Assembly (NCBI GenBank): GCA_017545365.1
Contig: JAFWOP010000024.1
Span: forward strand, 1 to 64,000
DNA: 64,000 nucleotides
Origin: Bacteroidales bacterium
GTDB lineage: Bacteria; Bacteroidota; Bacteroidia; Bacteroidales; P3
Reading direction: 5' to 3'
Part shown: one piece after another, positions 42,999 to 52,727 of the stretch
Numbering within the stretch: the first letter of the stretch is position 1
How the letters are laid out: each line of letters begins with the position of its first letter
Translations under genes and position numbers: made by a program
Notes under the pieces: model-generated
The model's database searches: none
Seen by the model: only the letters and a program-made list of their open reading frames with translations
What the model was told of the DNA's origin: nothing

Positions 42999-43306
42999 CC
43001 GAGCGCATCGCGGGCGTACACTTCCTATACCATACCAGCTATTGCCTTTACGACGGCTGGCGGCCTCCGCTGCACGACCCCGCCGTGGTGCTGGGCATGA
43101 GGCTGAACAAAGGCAGAGACCCGCTCGGCGGCATGGAACTAAAAGACAGGGTGACTCTGTACCGTAGCATGTACCCCGACTGTCCCGTTATGGCCAAGTG
43201 CGCCTGCTGCCGAGAGTCTAAACGCAACGGCTATTTCATCGACGAGTTTGGCAAACGATTGCCTTCTAGCGGACAAAGACAAGGAACCATAGCTGTCGGC
43301 CAATGA
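42995..43306 (+). CDS. Small protein of unknown function
   Basis: A 103-residue protein translated through an ATGA overlap with the membrane protein before it. It contains a cysteine pair motif CPVMAKCACCRES (about residues 63-75), which could bind a metal. Downstream lies a perfect hairpin. Not recognised; the pair is likely co-translated. Confidence 0.5.
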   Translation: MTERIAGVHFLYHTSYCLYDGWRPPLHDPAVVLGMRLNKGRDPLGGMELKDRVTLYRSMYPDCPVMAKCACCRESKRNGYFIDEFGKRLPSSGQRQGTIAVGQ

Positions 43307-43327
43307 CCGATTTGGGTAAAACAACAA

Positions 43328-43352
43328 GGTAGGCGACCAATGGTCGCCTACC
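43328..43352. terminator. Perfect hairpin between convergent genes
   Basis: GGTAGGCGACCA / TGGTCGCCTACC is a perfect stem between the small rightward pair and the leftward 1,818-residue gene. No poly-T tract follows, so it may instead be a transcription or stability barrier. Confidence 0.55.
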
Positions 43353-43376
43353 TCTGCACAATGATTGTCTTTTGGG

Positions 43377-46300
43377 TTATCTGACCACCAATTTCTTCAC
43401 GGCAGTGAGTTGTTTGCCAACAATCTGCACGAAGTACACACCAGGCTCAATGTCAGTAACCAATAGTCTGTTCGAACCATTTGTCGCGCCGAGAATTGTT
43501 TCGCTGTAGACCAGCCTTCCCGCCAGATCGAGTATCCGCATTTCAACCGGTCCCTCGGTGCCATTGATGGCGACAGTGAACTGGCTAGTAGTTGGGTTGG
43601 GATAGATGTCGAAGTCAGGGGTCGGCACTACCTCGTCGATGCCCGTAGTGCGGGTCGAGAGTGTCTCTTCGGTCCAGTCGCCATACCAATATTCACCGCA
43701 TAGGGGGCGTACGCGGAACACGTACACTGTGTCGGCCATTATTCCGTTGATGGTGGCTTGCGGCTCGTCGACAATGATAAAGTCCGTACCCTCAAACACC
43801 GCGCCATGCTCATGGCCGTAGGCCACCATCCACCTTTGGTGGCGGGGGTCGGGAGTCCAGCGCAGCTGCACCTCTCCGTCGTGGTAGGTGGTGAATATCT
43901 GTCGAATGGAGGTACAATAGTTGTTGAAGCTAACTGTTTCGGCATATCCGCTGACGGCCCGATTGCCGCAATCGCACATGGCACGTATGGTGGCGGTGTA
44001 ACTATTGCCAACCTCCAGACCTTCTGCTGTGTAGGGGGATTCTGTCGCCAAATAGGTACGGTCGAAGTTGTCCCCCTCGACATGTATCTCCCACAAGCTT
44101 TGGAATGCACCTGATACCCAGCTGAAAGTGACACTGTTGCCGTCCACCCGCTCCACCTGGAAACCGGTCGGTGGTGTGCATATCGTGTCGGTTGTCACCA
44201 CGAGGGTCACCCATTCAGAATAATCGGCACCCACCGCGCTACAGTTTTGGCGAATGCGCAAGGTGTATTGTGTCTGTGGATGTAGTCCTTCGAGTTCAAA
44301 CACATGGTTATACCCCAATAGCGGGTCGGCGAACTCAATGGTATCGCTCCAACTGCCGCCGGCCGGCTGATATTGCACTTGGAAATATGAGCCATGTGAG
44401 CGGAAATAGAGTTCCACCTTTTCTTCGCCAGTAGTGTGGTAGGTGATGAATGGTTTCTCGCACACGTTGGCGCAGCTGAGGAAAAGAATGTCAGGCGCGG
44501 ACGTCATCACTTCCAGTGTTGTATATGGGAGCGAGTCGGTCTCACCGGGGGTAATAGTGTAGTAGTTATTGGTGGCACTCACCGACACATTTCTGCCATA
44601 GTCATGTCCGTCGAACTGTGCCATGCTGTTCCAATATACGTTATTGGCCAGCATTCCCACCACCAGGTTGCTCACGCCGTCCCACACAAACGGCTCTGCC
44701 AAGAGCAGGTATGTCCAGCCAGTGTCCGACAATTCCAGTCGTCCGCGGTACACTTCGGCAAAGCTGTCAGTGTAGTGCAGTGTATTCAAAACTGTGTCGT
44801 TGGTATGGCCGAGGAAGATGGAGAAATCGCTGATGCGGCTGGTGGCTGCAGTGGTGGCTGGATTCAATGCGATGGCAGTAATCACATCCAACCCTGCCAG
44901 TCGTTCATGGTCCACTAGCACTTCGTTGTAGCTGTTACTTGAAGGGTATGCAAGGGGTGCGTTAGCCAGTGTGGTGGCAACCATCGAGGTGTCGTAGTTG
45001 ACGTATGCGTTGTGGTCGCTACAGATGGTGGTGCGGAAGGCGGCCTGTTCGCTCCAATAGCTATAGTCCATCAATCCGCAGTGGGCGCGTAGGCGCACCT
45101 CATAGTTTGTCACCGGTTGCAATCCTTCTATCAAGGTGCTGTTGCCAGCCACATCCAGATAGTACCACGACCAGTCGCCCTCTTCGCGATATTCCACCCT
45201 GTATTGTTCTGCCGTTCCTGTCCAATGTATTGTGGCACTGCTGCCAGTGGAAGTGATGGCGGTGATGGTTGGGCGCTCACAAGTGGGGGCGGCATGCACG
45301 TCGATGTCGTCAATGGCGATACCCGTATAGTCGAGCTGGCTGGCCACGAATGCCAGCTGGTAACTGCTGGCCCCAGCCGAATTAGGCAGGCTGACATATG
45401 CTGTGGTCCATCTGCTGATGGGCGTGTTGAAGTCCTCAACCAGTGTCCAGCTGGTGTCTTCGTTCGCGCGGTAGTAGAGGCTCAGCTGGGTCATAGTGTA
45501 TCCGTTGTCGGGGCGGTTGAAGTGGAATGTCAGTTCGGCATTGCGGCTGAGCATCGACATGTCCATCTCGGGCAGGGTGAGCCGGGTAGTAGCGTCGGAA
45601 TAGGATGCTATATGAACCATTTTTTGTCCGCTCCAAGGACTGAAGTGGGCAACATCTGAGTTGGCCAATTTCCAGTCCACGTTGCCCGACAGCCGCTCCA
45701 CGGCCATGCACACGCTTAGCTCCTGCCGTTCGAAATCCTCGTAGTATGTGGCACTATCGTTGATAATCACCAGCGGGCACACCGTGGCAAAGTCGCCCAC
45801 ATACACCACCCGGCTGTGACCGTCTGAGCCGCAATTGCTATGCAGCCACAGGTAGTAGTGGGTCGAGTGAGCAAGTCCGTTCAAAGTGTAATTGGTTGTA
45901 GTAAACGTGACACTGTCGGTAGCATCGGCCATCTCGGGGCTGGTGCCGTACACCAACGTGTAGCTGTCGGCATGGTTGTTGTCGGTAAACGACAGCTGTA
46001 TCGAGTTGGTTGTGATGTTCGACAGGGTGGTGTTAATAGGTGGACGGCAGAAATTCAGTCTCTCCACTTTGATGTCGTCCAGATGCAAGCCTGGGATATA
46101 AGGGTCGTAGGGGGTGGCAAGGGCGATATAACGGCCCGTGCCGGTGTAGCTGTCCATATCCACCACCACCTCCTGCCAAACCTCTTCGCTGGTGAGATAG
46201 ATATAGTAGTCAATAGTGTCGACTGGGGTGAACGTGCTGGCCACTTCGGGGTCGTCCATCACGCCCACGATAATGCTGTGGTTGTAGTATTCGGGGTATT

Positions 46301-48833
46301 GGCCGTAGAACGCAAAGCTCAGGGTTGTCGAATCCACCGCCACCTGTAGTTCAGGCAGGATGATACGGTCGTTGTAGTACGACATACTGAGGCAGCGAGT
46401 GCCCGTGTGGGCGTAGTATTCCGTCACATTGGGATAGAACATAGATGTGCTATATTCCGAGTAGCGATGCCAGCACAGCTCGGTAAAGCCTTCGTCCATG
46501 GTGGCAGCAAAGGTCTCAAAGCCTTCCGTCAGTGGCAGCGGTGCTGGGGCGCATTTGGTGTAACAGCGCGTGGTGCTGATGGTGCCCAACGTGTCGCACA
46601 GGCTAGAAAGCCGCAATATATATTCTGTGCCATCGTTCAGTCCGCCAATGGTGATGGATGAGGCAGTGGTGCTAGCGGTGGCAGTAGTCCACACATGTGT
46701 GCCATATGGGCTGTATTGCACCCGGCAGGGGTCGTTGCTGCCGCTTTCCCATGCAAGGGTAATACTGTGGGCTGTCGAGGTGGTCTGAAGTATGACGGGT
46801 GCTGTGCAGTAGTCTTCGCCACAGTCCACCAACAGCTCCAGGTTGGGGCGCACTGTGGTGATGCCAGTAGAGTAGAATGGCACCTCCATCAGCGAGGCAC
46901 TATCGGTGGGGTCAAGAGCTCCAGAATAGTTGAAGAGGTAGCTGCCCCTGGCGGGCGACACCTCCGACCCCCATATCACAAATGCGTTTCCGTACAGCCC
47001 TGTCAGGTCGTTGAACGTAACCACCAGATTGCCCGACCCGGGATAGTTATACACCGTGTCAAACATCAGTTCGTTCCATCCCAGTGTCATGGTGTGTGTG
47101 CCACTAAACAGCCGTGTTGTTGAATCCTGAAGAATGATTGCTCCTGCCGATGTGTAATAGTTGGTACTGGTGGTGTCCATGTAGATTTCAAGCATCCTGT
47201 TCTCGTCGCCATAGCTGTCGGACACATAAAACCGAATGCCCCTAATGTGGCGTGCATGTTCCACCTCACTTTGGTCGTAAATCATCTGACCCAGCGAATA
47301 GGGCATACCCGAATAGGTGGGCAGTCCTACCGAGTTTATGCTATCGTTGCCGGTGCTTATCATACCGCCAGCATTGCACACAGTGCTAAAACTAGCTACC
47401 ACCTCTTGGCTGTAGCTGTTGTTGGCAAAGCAGTGGCTTTTCACCGATACATGGTGCAATGTCAGTTGATTCAATCCCGTAAGTGTGTATTCGCGCGTGG
47501 TGTCAGCCACGATGTATTGCAAAAAGAATATATCGGCATCGTCCCATACCTCAATCACGAACGCCTGTGTAGGTGTCACCGTGTCGTACTCCCAACTCAA
47601 TTTGGCACTGCTGCCTGTCACCTCCGACACCTGTAGGTTGTATGGGTCTACGCAGTCGGGGCGGGTAAAGCATTCGGCAAATAGTTCAAAGCCTTCGTAA
47701 GCGTAGTAGGAAGAGGTAAAATGGAGAGTCATAGCCCCCACCTGCGATGTGGCGGATACCCCCTCTTGATAGCCCGACCAATCGGCAAGTAGCCGACCCC
47801 CAGTGCCTACACCGGCATACACCTCAAGATGGTCCATGTCGCTGATGTTCACCCATCCGCTTATCCTGATGGCGGAATCTGGGTGCGTGGGGTATATGAC
47901 CAATGTTTGGTCGGCATAGGTCGAATAGCTGCCAAATACATTGCCATCGTCGGCTATTGTGATACCACAGGCTCGCAATGTGTCGCTGCCGTAGAGGGGC
48001 ATCGTGGCAATGTTGGGTCTTGCCGTCAGTGGAAACGACCAATAGCCCGCCTGCCCAGAGCAAATGCTGCGTACATAGAAGTCATACACCGTGTTGTCCG
48101 ACAAAAACGAGATGGCGGCAGAGGGCGAGGCGGTGGTCACCATGTCGCTTGTGTCCGCCATATCGGGGTCGAAACCGCTTGGACCAAAGGCCACCTGCCA
48201 TCGGCTGCTGGCAGTGTCGTCCCATGCTAGTTGCACCATTCCCGAGGCGGTGTTGCTAACCACTAAATTTTGAGGTATCGCACAGGGCGAAACCTCTCTG
48301 ATGGTAACGTCGTCGATAATCAGATTATAGTCCCATGATTCCGGTGCCCGAAAAGCCACATACACATTCTGACTCGCAGTCACCGTGTCGAACTGAATGG
48401 CGTAGTATCCGTATTCGTATGAGGGATAGACGGTCGCCACAGGATGGAAAGCGGCACCTACGTTGTTGCTGGTAGTGTATCCCACCTGTAGCTCACCGCC
48501 CCCTCCTTGTGCCCAAAACACCACTTCAATAGCATCAGGGTCCAGCGGGACAATAGGAGTAATGACCATTTGGCTGCCATAGATGGGTGCAAACTGCAGG
48601 CTGCGGCTGCCCGTGTGGGCGTAGAAGTCGTAGTCGTACACCCTAGGATAGGAGATATTATAGTAATCGGTCGCCGGCTGGGTGCGAATCCAGCAGGTTG
48701 GCAGACTGTCTTGCGGTATGGCCTCAAACCCTTGGAAATAAGGTATCGACATATTGTTGCATTGCGAATAGGCCTCTTTGGGCAACAAAGCCAGCAGCAT
48801 CGCTGTCAGCAGGATGTATCTTATTGCTTTCAT
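43377..48833 (-). CDS. Giant secreted T9SS protein with fibronectin type III and choice-of-anchor J-like domains
   Basis: An 1,818-residue extracellular protein. Signal peptide MKAIRYILLTAMLLALLPKE, mature from about SQCNNMSIPY. It alternates MAM/choice-of-anchor J-like domains (each starting near a P-F-x-E-x-F/QGFE motif and containing HTGSRSLQF or HTGTRCLSM) with fibronectin type III modules (S-A-K-L-S-W, LTGLNQLTLHHVSVKSHC, and so on). It ends with a T9SS sorting domain (DFDIYPNPTTSQFTVAINGT, then VYFVQIVGKQLTAVKKLVVR). The start at 48833 is preferred to 48851. Probably an adhesin or cell-wall-associated protein; no enzyme domain is visible. Confidence 0.88.
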   Translation of the reverse strand: MKAIRYILLTAMLLALLPKEAYSQCNNMSIPYFQGFEAIPQDSLPTCWIRTQPATDYYNISYPRVYDYDFYAHTGSRSLQFAPIYGSQMVITPIVPLDPDAIEVVFWAQGGGGELQVGYTTSNNVGAAFHPVATVYPSYEYGYYAIQFDTVTASQNVYVAFRAPESWDYNLIIDDVTIREVSPCAIPQNLVVSNTASGMVQLAWDDTASSRWQVAFGPSGFDPDMADTSDMVTTASPSAAISFLSDNTVYDFYVRSICSGQAGYWSFPLTARPNIATMPLYGSDTLRACGITIADDGNVFGSYSTYADQTLVIYPTHPDSAIRISGWVNISDMDHLEVYAGVGTGGRLLADWSGYQEGVSATSQVGAMTLHFTSSYYAYEGFELFAECFTRPDCVDPYNLQVSEVTGSSAKLSWEYDTVTPTQAFVIEVWDDADIFFLQYIVADTTREYTLTGLNQLTLHHVSVKSHCFANNSYSQEVVASFSTVCNAGGMISTGNDSINSVGLPTYSGMPYSLGQMIYDQSEVEHARHIRGIRFYVSDSYGDENRMLEIYMDTTSTNYYTSAGAIILQDSTTRLFSGTHTMTLGWNELMFDTVYNYPGSGNLVVTFNDLTGLYGNAFVIWGSEVSPARGSYLFNYSGALDPTDSASLMEVPFYSTGITTVRPNLELLVDCGEDYCTAPVILQTTSTAHSITLAWESGSNDPCRVQYSPYGTHVWTTATASTTASSITIGGLNDGTEYILRLSSLCDTLGTISTTRCYTKCAPAPLPLTEGFETFAATMDEGFTELCWHRYSEYSTSMFYPNVTEYYAHTGTRCLSMSYYNDRIILPELQVAVDSTTLSFAFYGQYPEYYNHSIIVGVMDDPEVASTFTPVDTIDYYIYLTSEEVWQEVVVDMDSYTGTGRYIALATPYDPYIPGLHLDDIKVERLNFCRPPINTTLSNITTNSIQLSFTDNNHADSYTLVYGTSPEMADATDSVTFTTTNYTLNGLAHSTHYYLWLHSNCGSDGHSRVVYVGDFATVCPLVIINDSATYYEDFERQELSVCMAVERLSGNVDWKLANSDVAHFSPWSGQKMVHIASYSDATTRLTLPEMDMSMLSRNAELTFHFNRPDNGYTMTQLSLYYRANEDTSWTLVEDFNTPISRWTTAYVSLPNSAGASSYQLAFVASQLDYTGIAIDDIDVHAAPTCERPTITAITSTGSSATIHWTGTAEQYRVEYREEGDWSWYYLDVAGNSTLIEGLQPVTNYEVRLRAHCGLMDYSYWSEQAAFRTTICSDHNAYVNYDTSMVATTLANAPLAYPSSNSYNEVLVDHERLAGLDVITAIALNPATTAATSRISDFSIFLGHTNDTVLNTLHYTDSFAEVYRGRLELSDTGWTYLLLAEPFVWDGVSNLVVGMLANNVYWNSMAQFDGHDYGRNVSVSATNNYYTITPGETDSLPYTTLEVMTSAPDILFLSCANVCEKPFITYHTTGEEKVELYFRSHGSYFQVQYQPAGGSWSDTIEFADPLLGYNHVFELEGLHPQTQYTLRIRQNCSAVGADYSEWVTLVVTTDTICTPPTGFQVERVDGNSVTFSWVSGAFQSLWEIHVEGDNFDRTYLATESPYTAEGLEVGNSYTATIRAMCDCGNRAVSGYAETVSFNNYCTSIRQIFTTYHDGEVQLRWTPDPRHQRWMVAYGHEHGAVFEGTDFIIVDEPQATINGIMADTVYVFRVRPLCGEYWYGDWTEETLSTRTTGIDEVVPTPDFDIYPNPTTSQFTVAINGTEGPVEMRILDLAGRLVYSETILGATNGSNRLLVTDIEPGVYFVQIVGKQLTAVKKLVVR

Positions 48834-48942
48834 ATCGTTTTGAATTCTCATATATTATTGTTCGTTTCTTCGTAACAGTCGTTTTCTCGCCTCAGCATAC
48901 GAACAAGTTCGTCTGCATTCGGCTTATCGAAAACGTTCGTCG

Positions 48943-50667
48943 TTATCGTCCAATCTTGAGTACCTGCTGGACGGTCTTGCGTGTGGCTTCGGTCACCACC
49001 ACCATATAGAGACCCTCCTCCCATTGTTGTGTATTTATCACCGCTGTACCGCCCGCGTGGGTCTGGCTCATCACACGCCGCCCCTTAGCATCAAATACCT
49101 CTATTGTAGCCCTACCCTCGCAATTGATGTTCAACTTGTCGTTCATGGGATTTGGATACACCTTAACGCCTTCTCCGACAATTGCCTCCACTCCTAGCTC
49201 CTCGAGTATGTTCACGGTCACTTGTGCCGTGTCGCTGGCGCAGCCCTTTGTGTCGGTGGCCACTACCTGGTAGTTGGTAGTTTCGTGAATCATGGCAGCT
49301 GAATATTGCTTATGTGGATGCTCTATCCCATGTGGGGGAATCCATTCGAATGCCAGTGGCGGCACACCCTCTTCAAGCTCAACACCTACCTGCCAGCAAA
49401 CGTTTACCGCCTCTATCACGGTATCACGCAGTCGCACAACGTTGTTCTTCATCAATACAAAGCGTATAGTGTCGCGCACCACCAGGTCGGGAAAATCGGC
49501 ACATGGAGCAGTGGCGAGATAGACCTCCAGCTGCTTGGGCTCGGTCAGGTCGGCCTCAGCCAACCCCTGAAGGGTGAAATAGTGCCTCAGGTTGCTTATC
49601 TCCATACTGTCGCAAAGGCTGTCTATCAGGTGTCCTCTGTCCGAACGGCATATATAGTCGCTTCCATTCACTGCATTGCCGCCAAACGAAAGGTGTATCA
49701 CGGCCTGGTCAAATTGCGTCTCTTCCAATGTGAGGGGTATCTCTTTGGGGCAACCCTGTCGTATCGTGTCGCGTCCGTCTCGGCTAAAACCAATATATGC
49801 CAGTGGGCTGCAGAAACTGTTGCCCTCAAGCATAACGCCAGAGTCCAATGCGTTGTCGCCCACATTGCACACCGAAATGTGCATGTGGTATACTTGGCAG
49901 GGCAATATGTCAGTCTCCGCCACCATCTTTTGAGTAAAACCATCATATTGTATGCCCGCGCTATCTTGGTTATCGTAGTAGTGTCCGCTGTAGTCGTAGT
50001 AGCCCGTCGACCAGCTACCATTGGCACCCGGCATACCAGGATTCACCGAGTTGATTGCCACCGCAATGCCGTTAGGGTGCTCTGCACTAATGGTGTTGGG
50101 GATGATGGCCATATTCCAGGTTCTGTCGGTCAACGTGTAGGGGTCTATGCCGCTGATGAGCAGGGCAAACACATCGTTAAACGCTGACCCCACAAACTCA
50201 GGGTACTCCTCCGACCCAAAGCTGTAGTTAAACATCACATGTTCGGTCAGGCTCACAAAGTCAAAGTCCAGTGTGGCACACCCCACCACCGTTCCTGTGG
50301 TCAGTGCTTCCATTTCAGGGTCAGAATAGTAGCCGTCCACCGTCATGCCGGCATTGCCACGGTCATTGGGTCCGGGCAGCACATTCAGGTCTCCCGTTGT
50401 CAGGGCTATGCCCGAGGTTGACGACAGCGCACCATATCCATTTGCATTGTAGACTCCTATCTGAGGAGTCCCGATGTTGCCCTGGGCGTTGTTGAATCGC
50501 ACGTTGAACACATGCACACCCTCGCCAACAAAATGACTTTTAATAAAGGTTTCAGGGTCGGTGCCCATAGCCGATACAACCGACACATTCTGAGCGTTTG
50601 CGGGTTCTGCCATGCACATCAGCGCGACGACAAACAACGGGCAAACCAAACGATACTTTTTTTTCAT
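48943..50667 (-). CDS. Choice-of-anchor L domain protein with T9SS sorting domain
   Basis: A 574-residue secreted protein. After the signal peptide (MKKKYRLVCPLFVVALMCMA) comes a choice-of-anchor L domain: VMFNYSFGSEEYPEFVGSAF followed by NDVFALLISG. Ig-like beta regions follow, then a T9SS type A tail (VKVYPNPMNDKLNINCEG, GLYMVVVTEATRKTVQQVLKI). It lies 110 bases upstream of the giant protein gene in the same direction. Function is probably adhesion or surface display. Confidence 0.88.
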   Translation of the reverse strand: MKKKYRLVCPLFVVALMCMAEPANAQNVSVVSAMGTDPETFIKSHFVGEGVHVFNVRFNNAQGNIGTPQIGVYNANGYGALSSTSGIALTTGDLNVLPGPNDRGNAGMTVDGYYSDPEMEALTTGTVVGCATLDFDFVSLTEHVMFNYSFGSEEYPEFVGSAFNDVFALLISGIDPYTLTDRTWNMAIIPNTISAEHPNGIAVAINSVNPGMPGANGSWSTGYYDYSGHYYDNQDSAGIQYDGFTQKMVAETDILPCQVYHMHISVCNVGDNALDSGVMLEGNSFCSPLAYIGFSRDGRDTIRQGCPKEIPLTLEETQFDQAVIHLSFGGNAVNGSDYICRSDRGHLIDSLCDSMEISNLRHYFTLQGLAEADLTEPKQLEVYLATAPCADFPDLVVRDTIRFVLMKNNVVRLRDTVIEAVNVCWQVGVELEEGVPPLAFEWIPPHGIEHPHKQYSAAMIHETTNYQVVATDTKGCASDTAQVTVNILEELGVEAIVGEGVKVYPNPMNDKLNINCEGRATIEVFDAKGRRVMSQTHAGGTAVINTQQWEEGLYMVVVTEATRKTVQQVLKIGR

Positions 50668-50702
50668 ATTGAATTGCGTTTATTGGTACAAGAAAACTGC
50701 TG

Positions 50703-50710
50703 CAAAATTA
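50703..50710 (-). promoter_or_regulatory. Promoter of the choice-of-anchor L gene
   Basis: Minus-strand TAATTTTG followed by CAG, about 36 bases before the ATG at 50667; the -33 is T-poor and uncertain. The remaining gap to 50909 holds no gene. Confidence 0.55.
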
Positions 50711-50909
50711 TGTTTTTTTTCTCATTGTGTGCCACAGGTGCCTAGATATATGCTAGATACCCATTGTATGCTCAAAGATATTTGAAAGATATTACTGCTG
50801 TAACACCTTATATACAAACCATTTGACGATGACGAGAAAAGTATATTTTTCAGTGGGGAAAACCCTTCAATAGTATCTTCATCCCCATCTATTATGTGGC
50901 AGAAGACAC

Positions 50910-52688
50910 TTATTGTATGTTATTGAGAGCCTCGTTGAGCGTGTCTTGCGACTCATTAAGATGCATTTTTTTTCGAATGCGTGTACGGTAGGTTCGCACG
51001 GTGTTGTCGGCCAGATGCAGGGTTGTGGCAACCTCCTTATTGTTAAGTCCGGCTTTAATGAGCATACATATCTTTAGTTCAAGTGGATTCAGTTCGGGGT
51101 AACGTTGGGTGAGGGTGGTCACATAGTTGGTGTATTGCTGGTCAAAGCTTTTTTCAAACTCTTTCCAAGTCCATTTGTTTTGATTGTCCTGCAATGGGCT
51201 GAGGCTCTCTATTAGGCGTGAACGCATATTCTTAGGCATCTCTGAGGCGAGCGTCTTGAGCTGTAGCGACACATATGCCATCTGCTCACGGGTTGTGGCC
51301 TGCTCCATAGTAACCCAGTCCAATTCTTGTTGTTGTGCTAGCATTTGCCTCTCATTCTCTATCTGCCGCATCAGCTCCTCCTGTTCTCGGATTCGCTTTT
51401 TGAGACCATAGATTATGAATGTACCCACTATTATTACCAATACAAACACTGCAATAATCAGCAACATACGGTAGCGGGCATGACGTTGTTCGAGAAGGGA
51501 GATCTTCTGCTCATAGGCTTGCTGGTTGTCAAGGAATTCTTCGCTCAGCTTCAAGTCGGGTACTGAGGCATGTTCTAGACTGTCAAGCTGCTGTAGGCAG
51601 CGGAATGCTTCTCGGTAGTTGTTCTGGGCCAGATAGCAGTCCACCTCGCGTCGGTAACAGCTCTTTTTTAGGCCAAGTGTGTAAATACCTTTGAAATTCT
51701 GATTTATTTGTTCGCAGAGCTGGATGGCATCGTCATAACGGTGGTGGAGTTGGTGCATCCAAGCCTTGTTAGATAGGGCCATTTGCTGTTCAAAATCCGA
51801 CCCATGTTCCTGTGCCAAGACGATGACATGGTCGCAGCATCTATCGGCCGAGTCAAGCATGCCACACTCTACCATGGCGGCCAAATAATTGTTGTAGAAG
51901 TATATCCAATAGATAATATTGGAGGATGAGACCTGTAGCATAGGGCTATCAAAATCATGTAGTTGTGTGAGCCATTCCTGGTACCCCGCCAAACGCTCTG
52001 TGGGCTGCAGGGCATAGCCGTTGAGTATAGTTTGGTAGAGGGTCGTAATGTCGCGGTAGGTGGGCGAACACCAGCGATTGGCCTTTTCTAGACTTTCGCC
52101 TGCTTGGTCGAGAGCCCCTTTCACTATATAGTAACTATATTTGTTGAGGTAGGTACGGGTCAGCATGTCCGAGTCGTTCAGTTCCTCGAAGTATTTGATG
52201 GCCTTGTTGTAGCTCTGCAGCGCACCTATGCTGCCCGCCGTGTTGTAGTTCACCACGCCCTCCACATAATAGGCATAGCCTATCAGAAACGGAGGGTCAT
52301 TGGCATCAATTGAGGCACGAGCAATCTCCAGCTCTATGTACATCTCTTCGAGGCGTCCGCTCTGAGCGGCAAAAAAGGCTTTGTCCAAGTGAGCCAAGGC
52401 TTTGCCATAATGGCTATTTTCCTTTTCAGCCAGCAGCAACATATCTTGCACAGCCTTATCAATCTGCTGGCGGGTGCTACCGTTGAAATTGTCGTGATAT
52501 TGATGAAAGATGCGGTTGTAGCGTGTTATCTCACTTTCAGACGTCCTCTGGCATGCAACGCCAACCATCAGGCTGGCAGCCATCAGCAGCCCCACCAATA
52601 GCGTGGTGAACCTGCCAGCTGAGCCTAACCTACACCAGGGGCATCTTCTCACAAGAGTGTCATTACAATTACAAACCAGAAATATCAT
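50910..52688 (-). CDS. TPR sensor with transmembrane helix and LuxR-type DNA-binding domain
   Basis: About 592 residues. An N-terminal signal segment with a lipobox-like VACQ (Cys about 46) is followed by TPR helices (about 60-390). Then come a clear transmembrane helix (about 408-427, MLLIIAVFVLVIIVGTFIIY), a coiled coil with REQEELMRQIENERQ, and a C-terminal LuxR/GerE HTH (YPELNPLELKICMLIKAGLN, KEVATTLHLADNTVRTYR). Such one-component regulators in Bacteroidota place the TPRs outside the membrane. The lipobox implies a lipid-anchored N terminus as well. It lies upstream of the two T9SS genes and may control them (inference). ATG 52688 is used; an in-frame GTG at 52697 is possible. Confidence 0.82.
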   Translation of the reverse strand: MIFLVCNCNDTLVRRCPWCRLGSAGRFTTLLVGLLMAASLMVGVACQRTSESEITRYNRIFHQYHDNFNGSTRQQIDKAVQDMLLLAEKENSHYGKALAHLDKAFFAAQSGRLEEMYIELEIARASIDANDPPFLIGYAYYVEGVVNYNTAGSIGALQSYNKAIKYFEELNDSDMLTRTYLNKYSYYIVKGALDQAGESLEKANRWCSPTYRDITTLYQTILNGYALQPTERLAGYQEWLTQLHDFDSPMLQVSSSNIIYWIYFYNNYLAAMVECGMLDSADRCCDHVIVLAQEHGSDFEQQMALSNKAWMHQLHHRYDDAIQLCEQINQNFKGIYTLGLKKSCYRREVDCYLAQNNYREAFRCLQQLDSLEHASVPDLKLSEEFLDNQQAYEQKISLLEQRHARYRMLLIIAVFVLVIIVGTFIIYGLKKRIREQEELMRQIENERQMLAQQQELDWVTMEQATTREQMAYVSLQLKTLASEMPKNMRSRLIESLSPLQDNQNKWTWKEFEKSFDQQYTNYVTTLTQRYPELNPLELKICMLIKAGLNNKEVATTLHLADNTVRTYRTRIRKKMHLNESQDTLNEALNNIQ

Positions 52689-52727
52689 TCCTTCCACCCA
52701 TCTATTCTATTCATTATACTAATTCCG

